DNA from: Dyella choica
Lineage (GTDB): Bacteria; Pseudomonadota; Gammaproteobacteria; Xanthomonadales; Rhodanobacteraceae
NCBI RefSeq assembly: GCF_003977665.1
Contig: NZ_RYYV01000019.1
Location: forward strand, 20,270-84,269
DNA: 64,000 nt
Direction: 5' to 3'
In this document: positions 7,453 through 16,925 of the stretch, piece after piece
Layout of the letters: the number at the start of each line of letters is the position of its first letter
Position numbering within the stretch: the first letter of the stretch is position 1
Position numbers and translations under genes: made by a program
Notes under the pieces: generated by a model
What the model saw: the letters and a program-made list of their open reading frames with translations, nothing else
The model's database searches: none
What the model was told of the DNA's origin: nothing

Positions 7453-8634
7453 ATGAGTACACAAGGAAAAAAACTGGCGTGGATCCAGGCACTGCGAGGT
7501 ATCGCGGCCCTGATGGTCGTGATGGTGCACGACCGCGGCGCGCTGGTAGGCGACGGCGGCGCAGGGCGAATGGTTGCCAATGCGCTATTGCCGATGGCCA
7601 TGGGGGTGGATCTGTTCTTCCTCATCAGCGGCTTTCTGATGGTGTTGACCACCCGGGATTTCGACGGCAGCAAAGCGTACGCGTGGGCGTTCACCGCCAA
7701 GCGGATCGCCAGGATCTGGCCCTTGTATGCCATCGTGACGCTGCTGGCCATTGCCGTGGATCACCACGGCCTGCACGGGTTTGCCGATCGGTCCGTGCTA
7801 CTGCCGTATCTGGAAGGGCTGGCTTTCATTCCGCACAACCCTGCTGCGTCCGGCCTTTATTTTCAGATGGCCGTGGGTGTGGCGTGGACCTTGTGCTTCG
7901 AGTGCTATTTCTATCTGGTGTTCGCTCTGTGCATGCTGTTCGGGCGCTGGCGCTACGGAGTGATGGCAGGGTGGTTCGCCTTGACCCTGATAGCGATTCC
8001 GGTTTTGCGCGGAGGCTACCATTTGGGAGTGGCTTCGCAGCCGCTGGTGGAGTGGTCAAGGTATGCCAACCTTGCCATCAATCCGATCGTGTGGGAATTC
8101 GTGTTCGGAATGCTCGCTGGCTGGCTGTATTTGTCCCAATTCACAATCAAGCGCAACGTAATGATCTATTCGAGCGTCGTGCTGTTGACCGCCACGCTGC
8201 TGATTGGATGGCACCGAATCGGCATGGTGAATTTCTTCGGTCCCGCCGGCTGGGGCGCGCCGCTGACGATCCTGTTCTTGGGTGCCGTCATGTTGGCGAA
8301 GAACGGCGCTATGAGGGTTCCCGCGGGGCTGGTGTGGCTGGGGGAGGCTTCCTATTCGCTTTACCTCGTCCATGTCTATGTTTTCGTGCTTGCGCAGCGA
8401 GTGATGATGCCTATTCCGATGGGCGCCGATTCGTTCAGGGCGATGCTCTTTGTAGCGCGTCCCGTGCTTGCCGTTATGGGTGCGTGGCTGGTGTTTCGCT
8501 ATGTCGAAGCGCCGGCCTCGGCATGGGTGCGCAAGTGTTTGCTTCAAATGACGCACAGGCGGCATGCGCAAAGGAGCTTGCCTGCATGGGCAGGCCCGGA
8601 ATCATCCGCCCGTCGTATTTCCGACGGACCTTGA
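7453..8634 (+). CDS. acyltransferase 3 family membrane protein
   Basis: 393 residues, beginning MSTQGKKLAWIQALRGIAALMVVMVH, the signature opening of the acyltransferase 3 (OafA/NodX-like) family: a basic stretch, L-R-G-I-A-A-L, then the conserved His. About ten membrane helices follow. Members O-acylate cell-surface sugars or lipids at the inner membrane. The in-frame sequence upstream to 7225 is not likely coding. A seven-codon frame (MSTYFR, 7436-7456) overlaps the start as ATGA and may couple translation, as no clear ribosome-binding site precedes 7453. Confidence 0.85.
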   Translation: MSTQGKKLAWIQALRGIAALMVVMVHDRGALVGDGGAGRMVANALLPMAMGVDLFFLISGFLMVLTTRDFDGSKAYAWAFTAKRIARIWPLYAIVTLLAIAVDHHGLHGFADRSVLLPYLEGLAFIPHNPAASGLYFQMAVGVAWTLCFECYFYLVFALCMLFGRWRYGVMAGWFALTLIAIPVLRGGYHLGVASQPLVEWSRYANLAINPIVWEFVFGMLAGWLYLSQFTIKRNVMIYSSVVLLTATLLIGWHRIGMVNFFGPAGWGAPLTILFLGAVMLAKNGAMRVPAGLVWLGEASYSLYLVHVYVFVLAQRVMMPIPMGADSFRAMLFVARPVLAVMGAWLVFRYVEAPASAWVRKCLLQMTHRRHAQRSLPAWAGPESSARRISDGP

Positions 8635-8645
8635 GCCTGGAAGGC

Positions 8646-9116
8646 TCAATGCCTGATCACGATCGTGCCGTACGTTTGAGGCAAGTCGCGCATCGCGTTC
8701 AAGGTATGCACCAGCTCGCGATAGCTGCACGCCAGTTGCTCGTACAGCGCCGCATAGGCTTGTCGGGTGACATCGGCTACTCCCTGATAGGCGCTACGCC
8801 CGATGGTGATGAAGTAATCCACGCTAACGCGCCGCCGCTCGGCCAGTCCCGGGAACAGGCCGGCAACCAGCAGGCATTGGTCGCCGACGTCGCGCAACGC
8901 GTCTGCACGGGCCCGGCCAACCAACTCCAGCGCGTGTAGCCAGTCCACGCCTTGTGCATGCGATAACAGCTGGTTGTCAGCCTGGTAACGTAACAGCACG
9001 AACACCAGGTAGCTTTCGCTCGACTCGTCGAGTCGCCGCCCGGTTCGTTCGTATGCTTCCTGCACCAGGGCCTGCCAGACTTCCACTGGCGTGCCATTTC
9101 GGAATGCGTCAAACAT
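8646..9116 (-). CDS. conserved hypothetical protein, 156 aa
   Basis: I do not recognise a domain. The ATG at 9116 has GGGGGAAAG upstream; in-frame starts further upstream lack one. The protein is almost all alpha-helical and soluble, beginning MFDAFRNGTPVEVWQALVQEAYE and with a run of helices that could form a bundle. It is convergent with the acyltransferase gene, which ends 11 bases away. Confidence 0.55.
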   Translation of the reverse strand: MFDAFRNGTPVEVWQALVQEAYERTGRRLDESSESYLVFVLLRYQADNQLLSHAQGVDWLHALELVGRARADALRDVGDQCLLVAGLFPGLAERRRVSVDYFITIGRSAYQGVADVTRQAYAALYEQLACSYRELVHTLNAMRDLPQTYGTIVIRH

Positions 9117-9238
9117 GTCGTCTTTCCCCCCGGTCATCCGACGCCTCCAGCGTAGCGCGCTCAGGACGCAAGTGCTTGGCAGTCGGGTAATGAGGCTGCT
9201 AAGGCTTTGCCTCATTTAACGTCCGTTAGGGCGGCTTC

Positions 9239-9306
9239 GTAGGCTGGGATGGCAATCCCAGCTTCGGGAAGCTACCTGCACAGCTGGGATTGTCATCCCA
9301 GCCTAC
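9239..9306. repeat. REP doublet 3
   Basis: Inverted pair with the same outer GTAGGCTGGGATGG and ATCCCAGCCTAC ends as the others. Confidence 0.9.
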
Positions 9307-9850
9307 GAAGCCTTGAGAATGTGAATCGGGCGGCAGTCATGCTGGGCCCTATTGCTTATCTCCCTAGGACAATTTCTTAGGCGGCGTAAGAGCAAAAAAA
9401 TATAGAGTGGAATTAGAGGCACTTGCGGATTGGCGCAAGCTTTTGCGCATTATGCGTATCACGTTTCCTACACATATTGCTCAGCAATCTCGGTCGTGCA
9501 ATGCGGGCGACGCAATGCGAATGCGCCATTAGGGGCCGCACAGAAAATCTTCGTTGTGGTTGCGCCGGCAACGGCGCAAGCACGGTAGTGGCTTGTGCCG
9601 AAGAACTAGGCGGGTGCAAAAAAAACGCGCCTTGGCTGGTAGGGGAAACTATAGGTACGTACGTCTTGATAATGGTGGGGAATGTTCGCGGCGCGATTGC
9701 ACGCGCTAAGTCGATGCGTTTGTGATGGAGCTTCTTCGAGCAAGAGGCTTGTTGCAGTTCGCACGGATGCTGTCGCTGTTGGTATTACCGCGGCTCTCGG
9801 ATGGTCCGGAGTCGAAACCATGGCCACTTTTGTTTCTGGGGAGAATCAAA
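9307..9850 (+). other. long leader region without a convincing gene
   Basis: About 540 bases ahead of the secreted protein at 9851. It is AT-richer than its surroundings near 9385-9420 and holds a small hairpin, GCGCAAGCTTTTGCGC, at 9433-9448. A 100-codon frame (9423-9725) has cysteine-rich, unlikely composition and no good ribosome-binding site. The region most likely holds the promoter and a long untranslated leader. Confidence 0.4.
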
Positions 9851-10909
9851 ATGCAAGCTAAGTTCAAGTGCGCGCTTTTGGCTGGTCTTATCAGTGCTGC
9901 GTGTGTTCCCGCTGCTTTTGCGGCGCAGCCTGTGAATGTCATGGGGCAGACGGATGAACAGGTCGGCCCGATCGAATCGCTGGCACGCCAGTCGTGGCGT
10001 GAAGACATGGCGCAGATCGCCACGCCGACGGAAGGCTGTTTCCAGGCTTCCTATCCCAGCATCATCTGGCAGCAGGTAGCGTGCAAGGCGGTGACCCCGC
10101 ACGTGCACAGCTTGCCGGCCAAGGTGAAGCAGAAGCATCTGCAGCCGGAGACGACCGGAAATGGCAACGACTACGTGTTGCAGGCACCGGGTTCGTCCCA
10201 CATCAGCAAAACCGTCGGCAGTTTCCCGTCGGTCACGGGCGTGACGTCCGAACAGGGCGTGGGCGTTGCTTCGTTTGGTGGCGGCGGCATTCTTGGACCG
10301 AATGAATATTCACTGCAGATCAACTCGCAATACACGTCCACCACGTCGGCGTGCCATGGCCATTCCGGTTGCACCGTGTGGCAGCAGTTCGTGTATGCAC
10401 CCGACTATGAGGTGCAGGGTGAAGCGGCCGGTTTCATGCAGTACTGGCTGATCGGCTACGGCGGTACCAGCTGCCCGAGCGGCTGGGGCAGCGATGGCTC
10501 GGGTGACTGCTATCGCAACAGCAATTACGTCGCACTGCCCGATGTGCCGGCCACCAAGCTGGCCAGCATGAAGGTGACCGGCTCGGCCACCTCCGGCGGC
10601 AACGACACCATCACCGTCACCTACGGCACCGCCGCTTACAGCGCCAGTGGCAAAGACAGCGTGGTTTACCTCGCCACCGTCTGGAAGCAATCGGAGTTCA
10701 ACGTGGTGGGCAACGCCGGCGGTTCGGAAGCCGACTTCAACAGCGGCGCGTCGATCAAGGTGAAGGTTGCCGCCACGTATGGTTCCACCACCGCACCGTC
10801 TTGTATTGCCAACGCCGGCAGCACCGGCGAGAGCAACAACCTGAACCTGGGCAGCTGCAGTGCCGCAGGTGGTACTTCGCCCTATATCCAGTTCACCGAG
10901 TCGAACTGA
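9851..10909 (+). CDS. secreted protein of unknown function, 352 aa
   Basis: The ATG at 9851 has GGGGAG seven bases upstream and opens a clear signal peptide (MQAKFKCALLAGLISAACV, cleavage after AFAA). The mature protein is rich in Gly, Ser, Thr and Asn with few charges in its C-terminal two thirds, typical of an extracellular beta-sandwich protein; four to six cysteines could form disulfides (TSACHGHSGC, SCPSGWG...GDC). I do not recognise the family. A strong terminator follows 22 bases after the stop, so the gene stands alone. Confidence 0.65.
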   Translation: MQAKFKCALLAGLISAACVPAAFAAQPVNVMGQTDEQVGPIESLARQSWREDMAQIATPTEGCFQASYPSIIWQQVACKAVTPHVHSLPAKVKQKHLQPETTGNGNDYVLQAPGSSHISKTVGSFPSVTGVTSEQGVGVASFGGGGILGPNEYSLQINSQYTSTTSACHGHSGCTVWQQFVYAPDYEVQGEAAGFMQYWLIGYGGTSCPSGWGSDGSGDCYRNSNYVALPDVPATKLASMKVTGSATSGGNDTITVTYGTAAYSASGKDSVVYLATVWKQSEFNVVGNAGGSEADFNSGASIKVKVAATYGSTTAPSCIANAGSTGESNNLNLGSCSAAGGTSPYIQFTESN

Positions 10910-10931
10910 CAGACGGGTTTCTTCGTACCGG

Positions 10932-10963
10932 AAAGCCGAGGGGCAGCCCCCTCGGCTTTTTTT
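10932..10963 (+). terminator. rho-independent terminator
   Basis: Stem AAAGCCGAGGGG, loop CAG, stem CCCCTCGGCTTT, then a run of T. Confidence 0.92.
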
Positions 10964-11461
10964 GTGTTCTGGGGATTTGTCACGATCTAAGTGCCCTTTC
11001 GCGATGAACAAGCCATGCACGAAAAAGCCAAAGAGGGTTTGTTATGCTGCAAGCCGAGACTTGACCTGGATCGACCCGACTATGCCGATCTTTTTTGGCT
11101 CTTGCGCTGCAGGAGCGCACGCTTGATAGAGGGCGATGGCGGGACAGGGGCTGCGCATGCGAGACGTCCAACGTATTTTGTTGAAGGGCCATTCTGGCTG
11201 CGACGAGACAGGATGCACTAAAGATATCCGGGGAGCTGCCGATCTTCTCCTGACTGGTCTCGAGCAAGGGAGAGCTGGTTGTCCGATGATGCCGGGCAAG
11301 GACCGTTTTCCAGGGCTATTCCAAGACATCGACGGTCCTTCGGCCATGTATGGGGATGGCTGGGGGGCTTGGTTGTGCAAAAGGGATAGGGACGTCGCAT
11401 AACCCCTATATGCAGCGCGATCCATCACCTAAGAGGTTTCCCACCGGCGTGGGGCGAGTGA
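10964..11461. other. intergenic stretch, nothing recognised
   Basis: About 500 bases between the terminator and the diguanylate cyclase. An 88-codon frame at 11136-11402 has GAGGG ahead of it, but its third-position base use is unlike neighbouring genes and its protein resembles nothing I know, so I leave it out. I saw no riboswitch signature. Confidence 0.4.
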
Positions 11462-12724
11462 ATGTCCTGGAAAGAAGTCCCTGATCTGCTGGCGGTCGGA
11501 TTGTTGATCTACGCCTTTGTGACCGTATCGCGTCCAGTCGGCGGCATGACGACGCGCCTGTGGCTGGCGGGCTGGATTTGCGTTGAGCTGCATTTCGCCG
11601 CGTATTCGTTCCTTGACTTGCGGGGCCCGGGCGGCATGATCGCTGACGTAGTGGGCACGGCGTCGCTGGTGTGGTGCGCGGAATTGTTCTGCTGGTCGAT
11701 GGATCCGCGCCTGCATCAATGGGAGAGCCGCCTGCTGTTCTGGGCCATGTCGGCCGTGTACACGCTTTATCTGGCGCTGGCTTCGCTGCCTGCGGTGCCG
11801 GAAGACCTCATGGTGGGAGCCGCCAGCCTGTTCGCCCTGGTGCCGCTGACCATCATTGCCACGACCCCGAATGCCGAGCGGCCGCCAAACCGATGGATCA
11901 CGGTGATTCTCAATACGGCACTCGCGCTGGCCTTGCTGCATTGGCAGTTTTCCAAGCACGGCCCGGATCTGATGAGCGTGCTGCCGCTGTTCGTGGCCTA
12001 TTTCACCTGCTGCCTGCAATTCTGCTTTTCGAAGCAGCGCCGGACCGGGGGCTTCGTAGTCACGCTGCTGGGCCTGTTGGCCTGGTCGCTGGTGTTTCCG
12101 CTCGGCATGGTGTTCGACATGTTCTATCCGCATGTGCAGGTGGGCGCCGAGGTATGGAACTTGCCCAAATACCTGGTGGCGGTGGGCATGATCCTGCTGC
12201 TGCTGGAAGGCCAGTTGAGGCGTAACCAGCATCTGGCGCAACACGATGCGTTGACCGGGTTGCCGAATCGCCGCCTGTTCCAGGACCGCATCATTGGCGC
12301 CATCGAACGCGCGCGGCAGCACAAGGCGCGAATGGCGATGCTGGCGATCGATCTGGATGGGTTCAAGCAAGTGAACGATACCTTGGGGCACCACGTCGGC
12401 GACGCTGTTTTGCAACAGGTCGCGCGCCTGTTCATGACACGGCTGAGGCGGGTCGATACGCTGGCGCGTACCGGCGGCGATGAGTTTTCCGTGGTGCTGG
12501 AAGGGCCGATCTCGCGCAAGGAGGCTGCCGATGTCGCCAGTGCCTTGCAGCAGCTGCTGGATACGCCTCTGACGATCGAGGGGCACACCATGCAGGTCGG
12601 CGCAAGCATTGGCCTGGCGATCTTTCCGGAAGATGCACTGACCCCGCATGGGCTTTGCATCCGTGCAGACGAACGGATGTACATGGCCAAGCGCAATGGC
12701 GGCTGCGCGGTGCAGTCGGGTTGA
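11462..12724 (+). CDS. membrane-bound diguanylate cyclase (GGDEF)
   Basis: 420 residues. Residues 1-245 hold six to seven membrane helices of no named sensor type; residues 255-415 are a GGDEF domain starting at HDALTGLPNR. The active-site motif GGDEF is intact at 338-342, and the product-inhibition site RxxD (residues 329-332) lies the canonical five residues before it. The enzyme should make cyclic di-GMP from two GTP and be feedback-inhibited. It stands alone, facing the cupin gene. Confidence 0.92.
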   Translation: MSWKEVPDLLAVGLLIYAFVTVSRPVGGMTTRLWLAGWICVELHFAAYSFLDLRGPGGMIADVVGTASLVWCAELFCWSMDPRLHQWESRLLFWAMSAVYTLYLALASLPAVPEDLMVGAASLFALVPLTIIATTPNAERPPNRWITVILNTALALALLHWQFSKHGPDLMSVLPLFVAYFTCCLQFCFSKQRRTGGFVVTLLGLLAWSLVFPLGMVFDMFYPHVQVGAEVWNLPKYLVAVGMILLLLEGQLRRNQHLAQHDALTGLPNRRLFQDRIIGAIERARQHKARMAMLAIDLDGFKQVNDTLGHHVGDAVLQQVARLFMTRLRRVDTLARTGGDEFSVVLEGPISRKEAADVASALQQLLDTPLTIEGHTMQVGASIGLAIFPEDALTPHGLCIRADERMYMAKRNGGCAVQSG

Positions 12725-12740
12725 GCATCCCTAGTGCGGA

Positions 12741-13106
12741 TTACGCGAGCTGTTCGTCCAGGCTGCGCGTCTGCGGCGTGATCTCGTTGCCGGTGTGCTT
12801 GGTCGACGCGGGCTCGATCAGCAGGATCCAGCATTCCTCTTCCGCTATCGGGTTGTGCTGAACGCCGCGCGGCACGGTGAAGAAATCGCCTTCATGCAGG
12901 TCAATGACCTGCTGCTTCAGCTCGATGCGCATGTGGCCCTTCACCACGTAGAACAATTCGTCTTCATCGTCGTGCGCATGCCATATCAGCTGGCCTTTCA
13001 GCTTTGCGACCTTGAGTAATTGATCGTTGACGCGGCCGATGACTTTGGGGGACCAGTAGTCGGTGATCCGGTCGAAAGTTTGCAACAAGTTCTGGGACTG
13101 GAACAT
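12741..13106 (-). CDS. small cupin-domain protein
   Basis: 121 residues from the ATG at 13106 (AGGGCAGC upstream). It has the two cupin motifs: WHAHDDEDELFYVVKG (metal-binding His and Glu) and a second with GDFFTVPRGVQHNP. Single-domain cupins of this kind occur as isomerases, dioxygenases or small-molecule binders; no specific reaction can be assigned. It lies convergent with the diguanylate cyclase and divergent from the ygiB-like gene, about 110 bases apart. Confidence 0.82.
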   Translation of the reverse strand: MFQSQNLLQTFDRITDYWSPKVIGRVNDQLLKVAKLKGQLIWHAHDDEDELFYVVKGHMRIELKQQVIDLHEGDFFTVPRGVQHNPIAEEECWILLIEPASTKHTGNEITPQTRSLDEQLA

Positions 13107-13214
13107 GGTGCTGCCCTGCCAAGTGCGGGTAAGCATTGTCGCATGCCACCAAGTGGACGATGGCGAATGATTTTGAATTATGATCCTCGCACCCAATGCC
13201 GATCAGGGGATGGC

Positions 13215-13745
13215 ATGAAACGATCCAGGAAGGTATCGCTGGCCGTCATGGGACTGACGCCGCTGATGATCACCGCGTGCGATAACGCGCAAAAAAGTCA
13301 ACAGATCTTCACCACGTTGGGCAACTGCGCCGAGGCGGGCGTGCCGGAGGCCAGCTGCGAGGCCGCGTATACGAAGGCAGCTGCCGAAGCGCCCAACCTG
13401 GCGCCACGCTATGCGACACGCGAGCAATGTGCCGAGGACTACAGCCAGGACACCTGCCACGAGAACGCTGCCATGCAAGGTGATCCAGTCTGGAGCCCCG
13501 AGATGAATGGGTTCCTGATCGGCCGTGTCGTGCAGGCTGGCAATACCGCTTACTATCCGGCCGGCCCGGTCTTCCACAAACGCGACGATACGGATTACTC
13601 CCCGCATTACGGACACGTCTACAGCGGCGGTACCGGCGGGTGGCATGCCTCGTCATCCAGCGAGGCAGTGGGAGAAGGCGACACCATCGGGCGCGGCGGC
13701 TTTGGGCATGGCAGTGGCGAAGGCGGTGAGGGCGGTGGCGAGTGA
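13215..13745 (+). CDS. DUF1190 (YgiB-like) lipoprotein
   Basis: 176 residues. MKRSRKVSLAVMGLTPLMIT followed by AC gives a lipoprotein signal. The conserved DUF1190 pattern is present: paired cysteines in GNCAEAGVPEASCEAAY and REQCAEDYSQDTCHE, then a glycine/serine-rich tail ending GEGGEGGGE. E. coli YgiB and the YjfM-type relatives have this layout. The stop overlaps the GTG of the next gene (GTGA), so the two are translationally coupled, as in ygiBC. Confidence 0.85.
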   Translation: MKRSRKVSLAVMGLTPLMITACDNAQKSQQIFTTLGNCAEAGVPEASCEAAYTKAAAEAPNLAPRYATREQCAEDYSQDTCHENAAMQGDPVWSPEMNGFLIGRVVQAGNTAYYPAGPVFHKRDDTDYSPHYGHVYSGGTGGWHASSSSEAVGEGDTIGRGGFGHGSGEGGEGGGE

Positions 13746-14902
13746 AGCGCGTTGCCATTGAGCCACGAGCTGACTGGCAAGCGACCGCCCAGCGCTACGG
13801 TTTTCAGTTCCATTCCGTCGATGGCGAACCTTATTGGGACGAGTCGGCGTATTACGCCTTCAGCTTGCAACAGATCGAGCGTGACATCGAGGGGCCTACC
13901 GGTGAGCTGCATCAGATGGCCTTGTCGCTGATGGACGAGGTCGTAGCGAGCGAGGACTTGTTGACCAGACTGGCCATCCCTGCACGCTATTGGGATTGGA
14001 TTGCCGCGTCGTGGCGCCAGCGGCAGCCGCATCTGTATGGCCGCATGGACCTGGTTTACGACGGCTTGCATCCGGCCAAGCTCTACGAACTCAACTACGA
14101 TACGCCGACCTCGATTTACGAGGCGGCATTCTTTCAGTGGATCTGGCTGGAACAGCAGCAGCAGCGCGGCATGCTCGCGTCGGGTACGGATCAGTACAAC
14201 CAATTGCAGGAACTGCTGATTCTGGCCTTTGCCACGTTCGGGAAGGCATTGCCCCGGCCGTTCTATTTCACGGCGGTGCGGCACAGCCTGGAAGACCTGG
14301 GCACGATCGAATATCTGCGCGACTGCGCCGTGCAGGCTGGTGTGCATGGCGAGATGATCGCCATCGAGGATATCGGCATTACGCGCCAAGGCAGGTTTAC
14401 CGATCTGAACAACAGGGTCATCGGTTCGCTGTTCAAGCTCTATCCGCTGGAGTACCTGTTCAACGACGAATACGGGCCCTCTTTGCCGAGCTCCGGCTTG
14501 CAGTTGATTGAGCCGCCGTGGAAAGCCGTGTTGAGCAACAAGGGCATCATGCCGCTATTGTGGCAAAGTTATCCTGGCCACCCGAACCTGTTGCCGGCGC
14601 ACTTTGATGAAGCGCCGGAACAGCCGTTGCCACCGGGATGGGTAAGAAAGCCGCTGTTTTCGCGGGAAGGCGCGAACGTGCTGATCACGTTGCCGAACGG
14701 CGAAAGCATTAGCTCACCCGGGCGATATACGCAGTGTCCTGTCATTCGCCAGGCTTTCCATCCGTTGCCACGCTTCGAAGGCGGCTATCCGTTGATCGGA
14801 AGTTGGGTGGTCGGTGATACACCGGCAGGCATGGGGATACGTGAGGACGCAACACTGATTACACGGGATACTTCGCGGTTCGTGCCGCATGTCATTGCGT
14901 GA
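13742..14902 (+). CDS. glutathionylspermidine synthase-like ATP-grasp protein (YgiC family)
   Basis: 386 residues, GTG start overlapping the previous stop. The protein shows the conserved features of the glutathionylspermidine synthase C-terminal fold: YWDESAYYAF, GRMDLVYDG, KLYELNYDTPTS, the ATP-grasp loop KAVLSNKGIMPLLW and late FSREGANV and GSWVVGD. Family members ligate amines to peptides using ATP, but YgiC-type proteins lack the amidase half and their substrate is unsettled. With the preceding lipoprotein it forms a two-gene unit ended by a terminator at 14943. Confidence 0.88.
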   Translation: MKRVAIEPRADWQATAQRYGFQFHSVDGEPYWDESAYYAFSLQQIERDIEGPTGELHQMALSLMDEVVASEDLLTRLAIPARYWDWIAASWRQRQPHLYGRMDLVYDGLHPAKLYELNYDTPTSIYEAAFFQWIWLEQQQQRGMLASGTDQYNQLQELLILAFATFGKALPRPFYFTAVRHSLEDLGTIEYLRDCAVQAGVHGEMIAIEDIGITRQGRFTDLNNRVIGSLFKLYPLEYLFNDEYGPSLPSSGLQLIEPPWKAVLSNKGIMPLLWQSYPGHPNLLPAHFDEAPEQPLPPGWVRKPLFSREGANVLITLPNGESISSPGRYTQCPVIRQAFHPLPRFEGGYPLIGSWVVGDTPAGMGIREDATLITRDTSRFVPHVIA

Positions 14903-14942
14903 ACGCGCAGGCGTAGTGCGTGCGTGACTGTTGCAAGGAGCA

Positions 14943-14974
14943 CCCGGCCTCTGCCGCGAGGCCGGGCGTTTTTT
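14943..14974 (+). terminator. rho-independent terminator after the ygiBC-like pair
   Basis: Stem CCCGGCCTC / GAGGCCGGG with a T run after CG. Confidence 0.88.
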
Positions 14975-14998
14975 CAGGCCAATCTGTTCAGGCCATCC

Positions 14999-15712
14999 CT
15001 AGGGAACGGTCAAGTAATAGGTGAATGTATTGGTCATGCCCATGTTGCTGGTGGCGGTGCGCACGATGGTGTGCTGGCCGGGCGAAAGCGGCTTGAACAT
15101 GAGGAAGTAGCCGTTGATCACCACCGGCTGATAGGAACCGGTAATGCAGGAATCGAAGGTGGACTGCAGGCTCGGGTCGCCCTTCACCGAGTTCAGGCTG
15201 TCGGAGATGTAGTGATACTTCAGTACGTCTCTGACCGGCTTGCCGTCGAGCGTCACGCTGAGGCTGGTCATCATCATGTAGGTGCCGCTGTCCTGGTACA
15301 GGAAGTCATACAGCGATTGTCCGGGTGCTGGACCGAAGTTCGGATTGGGGCAAGGCCAGGTGTCGGCCACCCAAGCGATCTGGAACAGGATGGCCTTGTC
15401 GCGAGGAATGGTGCACGAGCGGGTGTAGTTGCCGGGGCTCATAGCGAAGATCGGGGCTACGTACCATACCGGCCCCTGCTGGCCTACGGTGCAGAACTGT
15501 CCGGTGGGATCGAAGTAGGGGTTCTGGCTGTAAGGCTGTGCGTAAAGCCACTGCATCGACAAATTGGCCCAGCCGTTGATGCTGCGGTCGAACGGGTGAG
15601 ACCACTTCGGGTATACGGGCGAGTCGTCCTGATCGGGCTGCCACGCGTGAGCGGCGCTGACGCCAATCAGTGCGCAGCCAAACGCAAGCCATGTGCAAAG
15701 CTTCTTGTGCAT
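14999..15712 (-). CDS. secreted protein of unknown function, 237 aa
   Basis: Start ATG at 15712 with GGAGAG upstream; signal peptide MHKKLCTWLAFGCALIGVSA with cleavage after AHA. The mature part begins WQPDQDD and contains cysteines in GQFCTVGQQG, SCTIPRDK, WPCPNP and DSCITG, and a C-terminal beta-strand region (VVINGYFLMFKPLSPGQHTI) like the cell-surface domains of other exported proteins. I do not recognise an enzyme site. It is divergent from the AraC gene at 15964, 251 bases away, which may control it. Confidence 0.65.
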   Translation of the reverse strand: MHKKLCTWLAFGCALIGVSAAHAWQPDQDDSPVYPKWSHPFDRSINGWANLSMQWLYAQPYSQNPYFDPTGQFCTVGQQGPVWYVAPIFAMSPGNYTRSCTIPRDKAILFQIAWVADTWPCPNPNFGPAPGQSLYDFLYQDSGTYMMMTSLSVTLDGKPVRDVLKYHYISDSLNSVKGDPSLQSTFDSCITGSYQPVVINGYFLMFKPLSPGQHTIVRTATSNMGMTNTFTYYLTVP

Positions 15713-15963
15713 AGATCTCTCCATCTGGTGTGAAGTGCTATACAGCGCGTGGGGGAGGCCGGAGCCTCTTGGGGAGTGTTGAGTTTTGCGCAGGCCGGTC
15801 GTAGCGCGCTTCCAGAAACGTGCCCAAACAGCACACGGCGGGCTTGCCGCAAATCAACATGAATCGCTTCCAGAAACGTGCTTTGTGCCGAACAACACTT
15901 GGCTTTTGCACGGAAGGTGTATGATCGGCGCTGCATCGGGGAAGCATTGCTAGGGGCATGCTT

Positions 15964-16854
15964 ATGTCGATCATGCAGACCGTGCTGCGCACGCCGCACT
16001 TCGAAGTGATCAGCCACGTTTGCCAGCGTCCGCGGGTGGCTTGCGGCACTGTCATTGGCGGTCTGCCTGCACGCTTCATCTTTACCCGGCGCGGCTCGTT
16101 CATGGTGCATGTCGGCAGCCGCTGCTGGTTCGCCAGGCCGGGGCAGGCGGTGTTCCTGGGGATGGGCATCGAATACCACGTCACCCATCCGGACGCCGAA
16201 AGCTGCGACTGCTGCACCGACGTGCTGATCAGCGAAGAGATGCTGGACATGCTCGGTGCGCACACCGACCCTGGCCAGCCTTGCCGTGCATTCGGCCATG
16301 ATCTGCGATTCCAGAAAACGCATGTGGAATTGCTGCGCGGGTTGCTGCGCGGCGGTGACGCCGATGACGCCGAAGAGGTTTTACTGGATACGCTGAGCTA
16401 TTTGACCGAGTCGTATGAAGCGGGAACGTCCGCAGCGTGTGGCATCAAGGTGATGCGCCAGGTGACGCGCGTGGAAGAGGCAATCGTCGGCCGCGCCGAG
16501 GAAAATCTCGGCGTGGAGGAGTTGGCGAAAGTGGCGGGCTGCTCGCCGTTCCATCTGTGCAGGATCTTCCGTGCCTGCACCGGGCAATCGCTACGGCAAT
16601 TTCGCATGCAGCAGCGTTTGGGTTCGGCGCTGGGGCGTCTGGGGGACGGCGAACGTGACCTTGCCGCTCTCGCTTGCGACATGGGTTTCAACAGTCATAG
16701 CCATATGACCGACGCATTCCGGTTGGCGCTGGGCATGTCGCCCAGTGAGGTGCGCGATGACATGCGGCAAAGCGATTTGCAGGTTTTGAAAAATCGGCTA
16801 CGGGATGTGCGGGGTCGCTGGAAGGATGGGAAGCCATCTTTGGCTGGTGCCTAA
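15964..16854 (+). CDS. AraC-family transcriptional regulator
   Basis: About 296 residues. The N-terminal half is an AraC-like sensor with paired cysteines (ESCDCCTDV); the C-terminal part has both helix-turn-helix elements, VEELAKVAGCSPFHLCRIFR and ACDMGFNSHSHMTDAFRLAL followed by GMSPSEVR. ATGs at 15958 and 15964 are in frame; AGGGG sits seven bases before the second. It is divergent from the secreted protein at 14999. The CC pair could act in metal or redox sensing, which is speculative. Confidence 0.86.
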   Translation: MSIMQTVLRTPHFEVISHVCQRPRVACGTVIGGLPARFIFTRRGSFMVHVGSRCWFARPGQAVFLGMGIEYHVTHPDAESCDCCTDVLISEEMLDMLGAHTDPGQPCRAFGHDLRFQKTHVELLRGLLRGGDADDAEEVLLDTLSYLTESYEAGTSAACGIKVMRQVTRVEEAIVGRAEENLGVEELAKVAGCSPFHLCRIFRACTGQSLRQFRMQQRLGSALGRLGDGERDLAALACDMGFNSHSHMTDAFRLALGMSPSEVRDDMRQSDLQVLKNRLRDVRGRWKDGKPSLAGA

Positions 16855-16925
16855 GCGCAAGAGGGATTCGAGCATCTACCGGAATGGCACCCAAAAGGCG
16901 CGTAGGGTGCATCGTGGCCGTCTGT

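Noticed and set aside
7091..7492. N-terminal extension of the serine hydrolase frame
   Set aside because: The extension has no signal or family similarity and overlaps the micropeptide, promoter and palindromes; the lipoprotein start at 7090 fits better.
9433..9448. TTGGCGCAAGCTTTTGC as a third sigma-54 promoter
   Set aside because: GG and GC are 11 rather than 10 bases apart and the sequence is better read as a small hairpin.
9423..9725. 100-codon frame before the secreted protein
   Set aside because: Cysteine-rich random composition, no ribosome-binding site, codon use unlike nearby genes.
11136..11402. 88-codon frame with GAGGG upstream
   Set aside because: Third-position base use is near random and the product resembles nothing; kept only as a note on the intergenic stretch.
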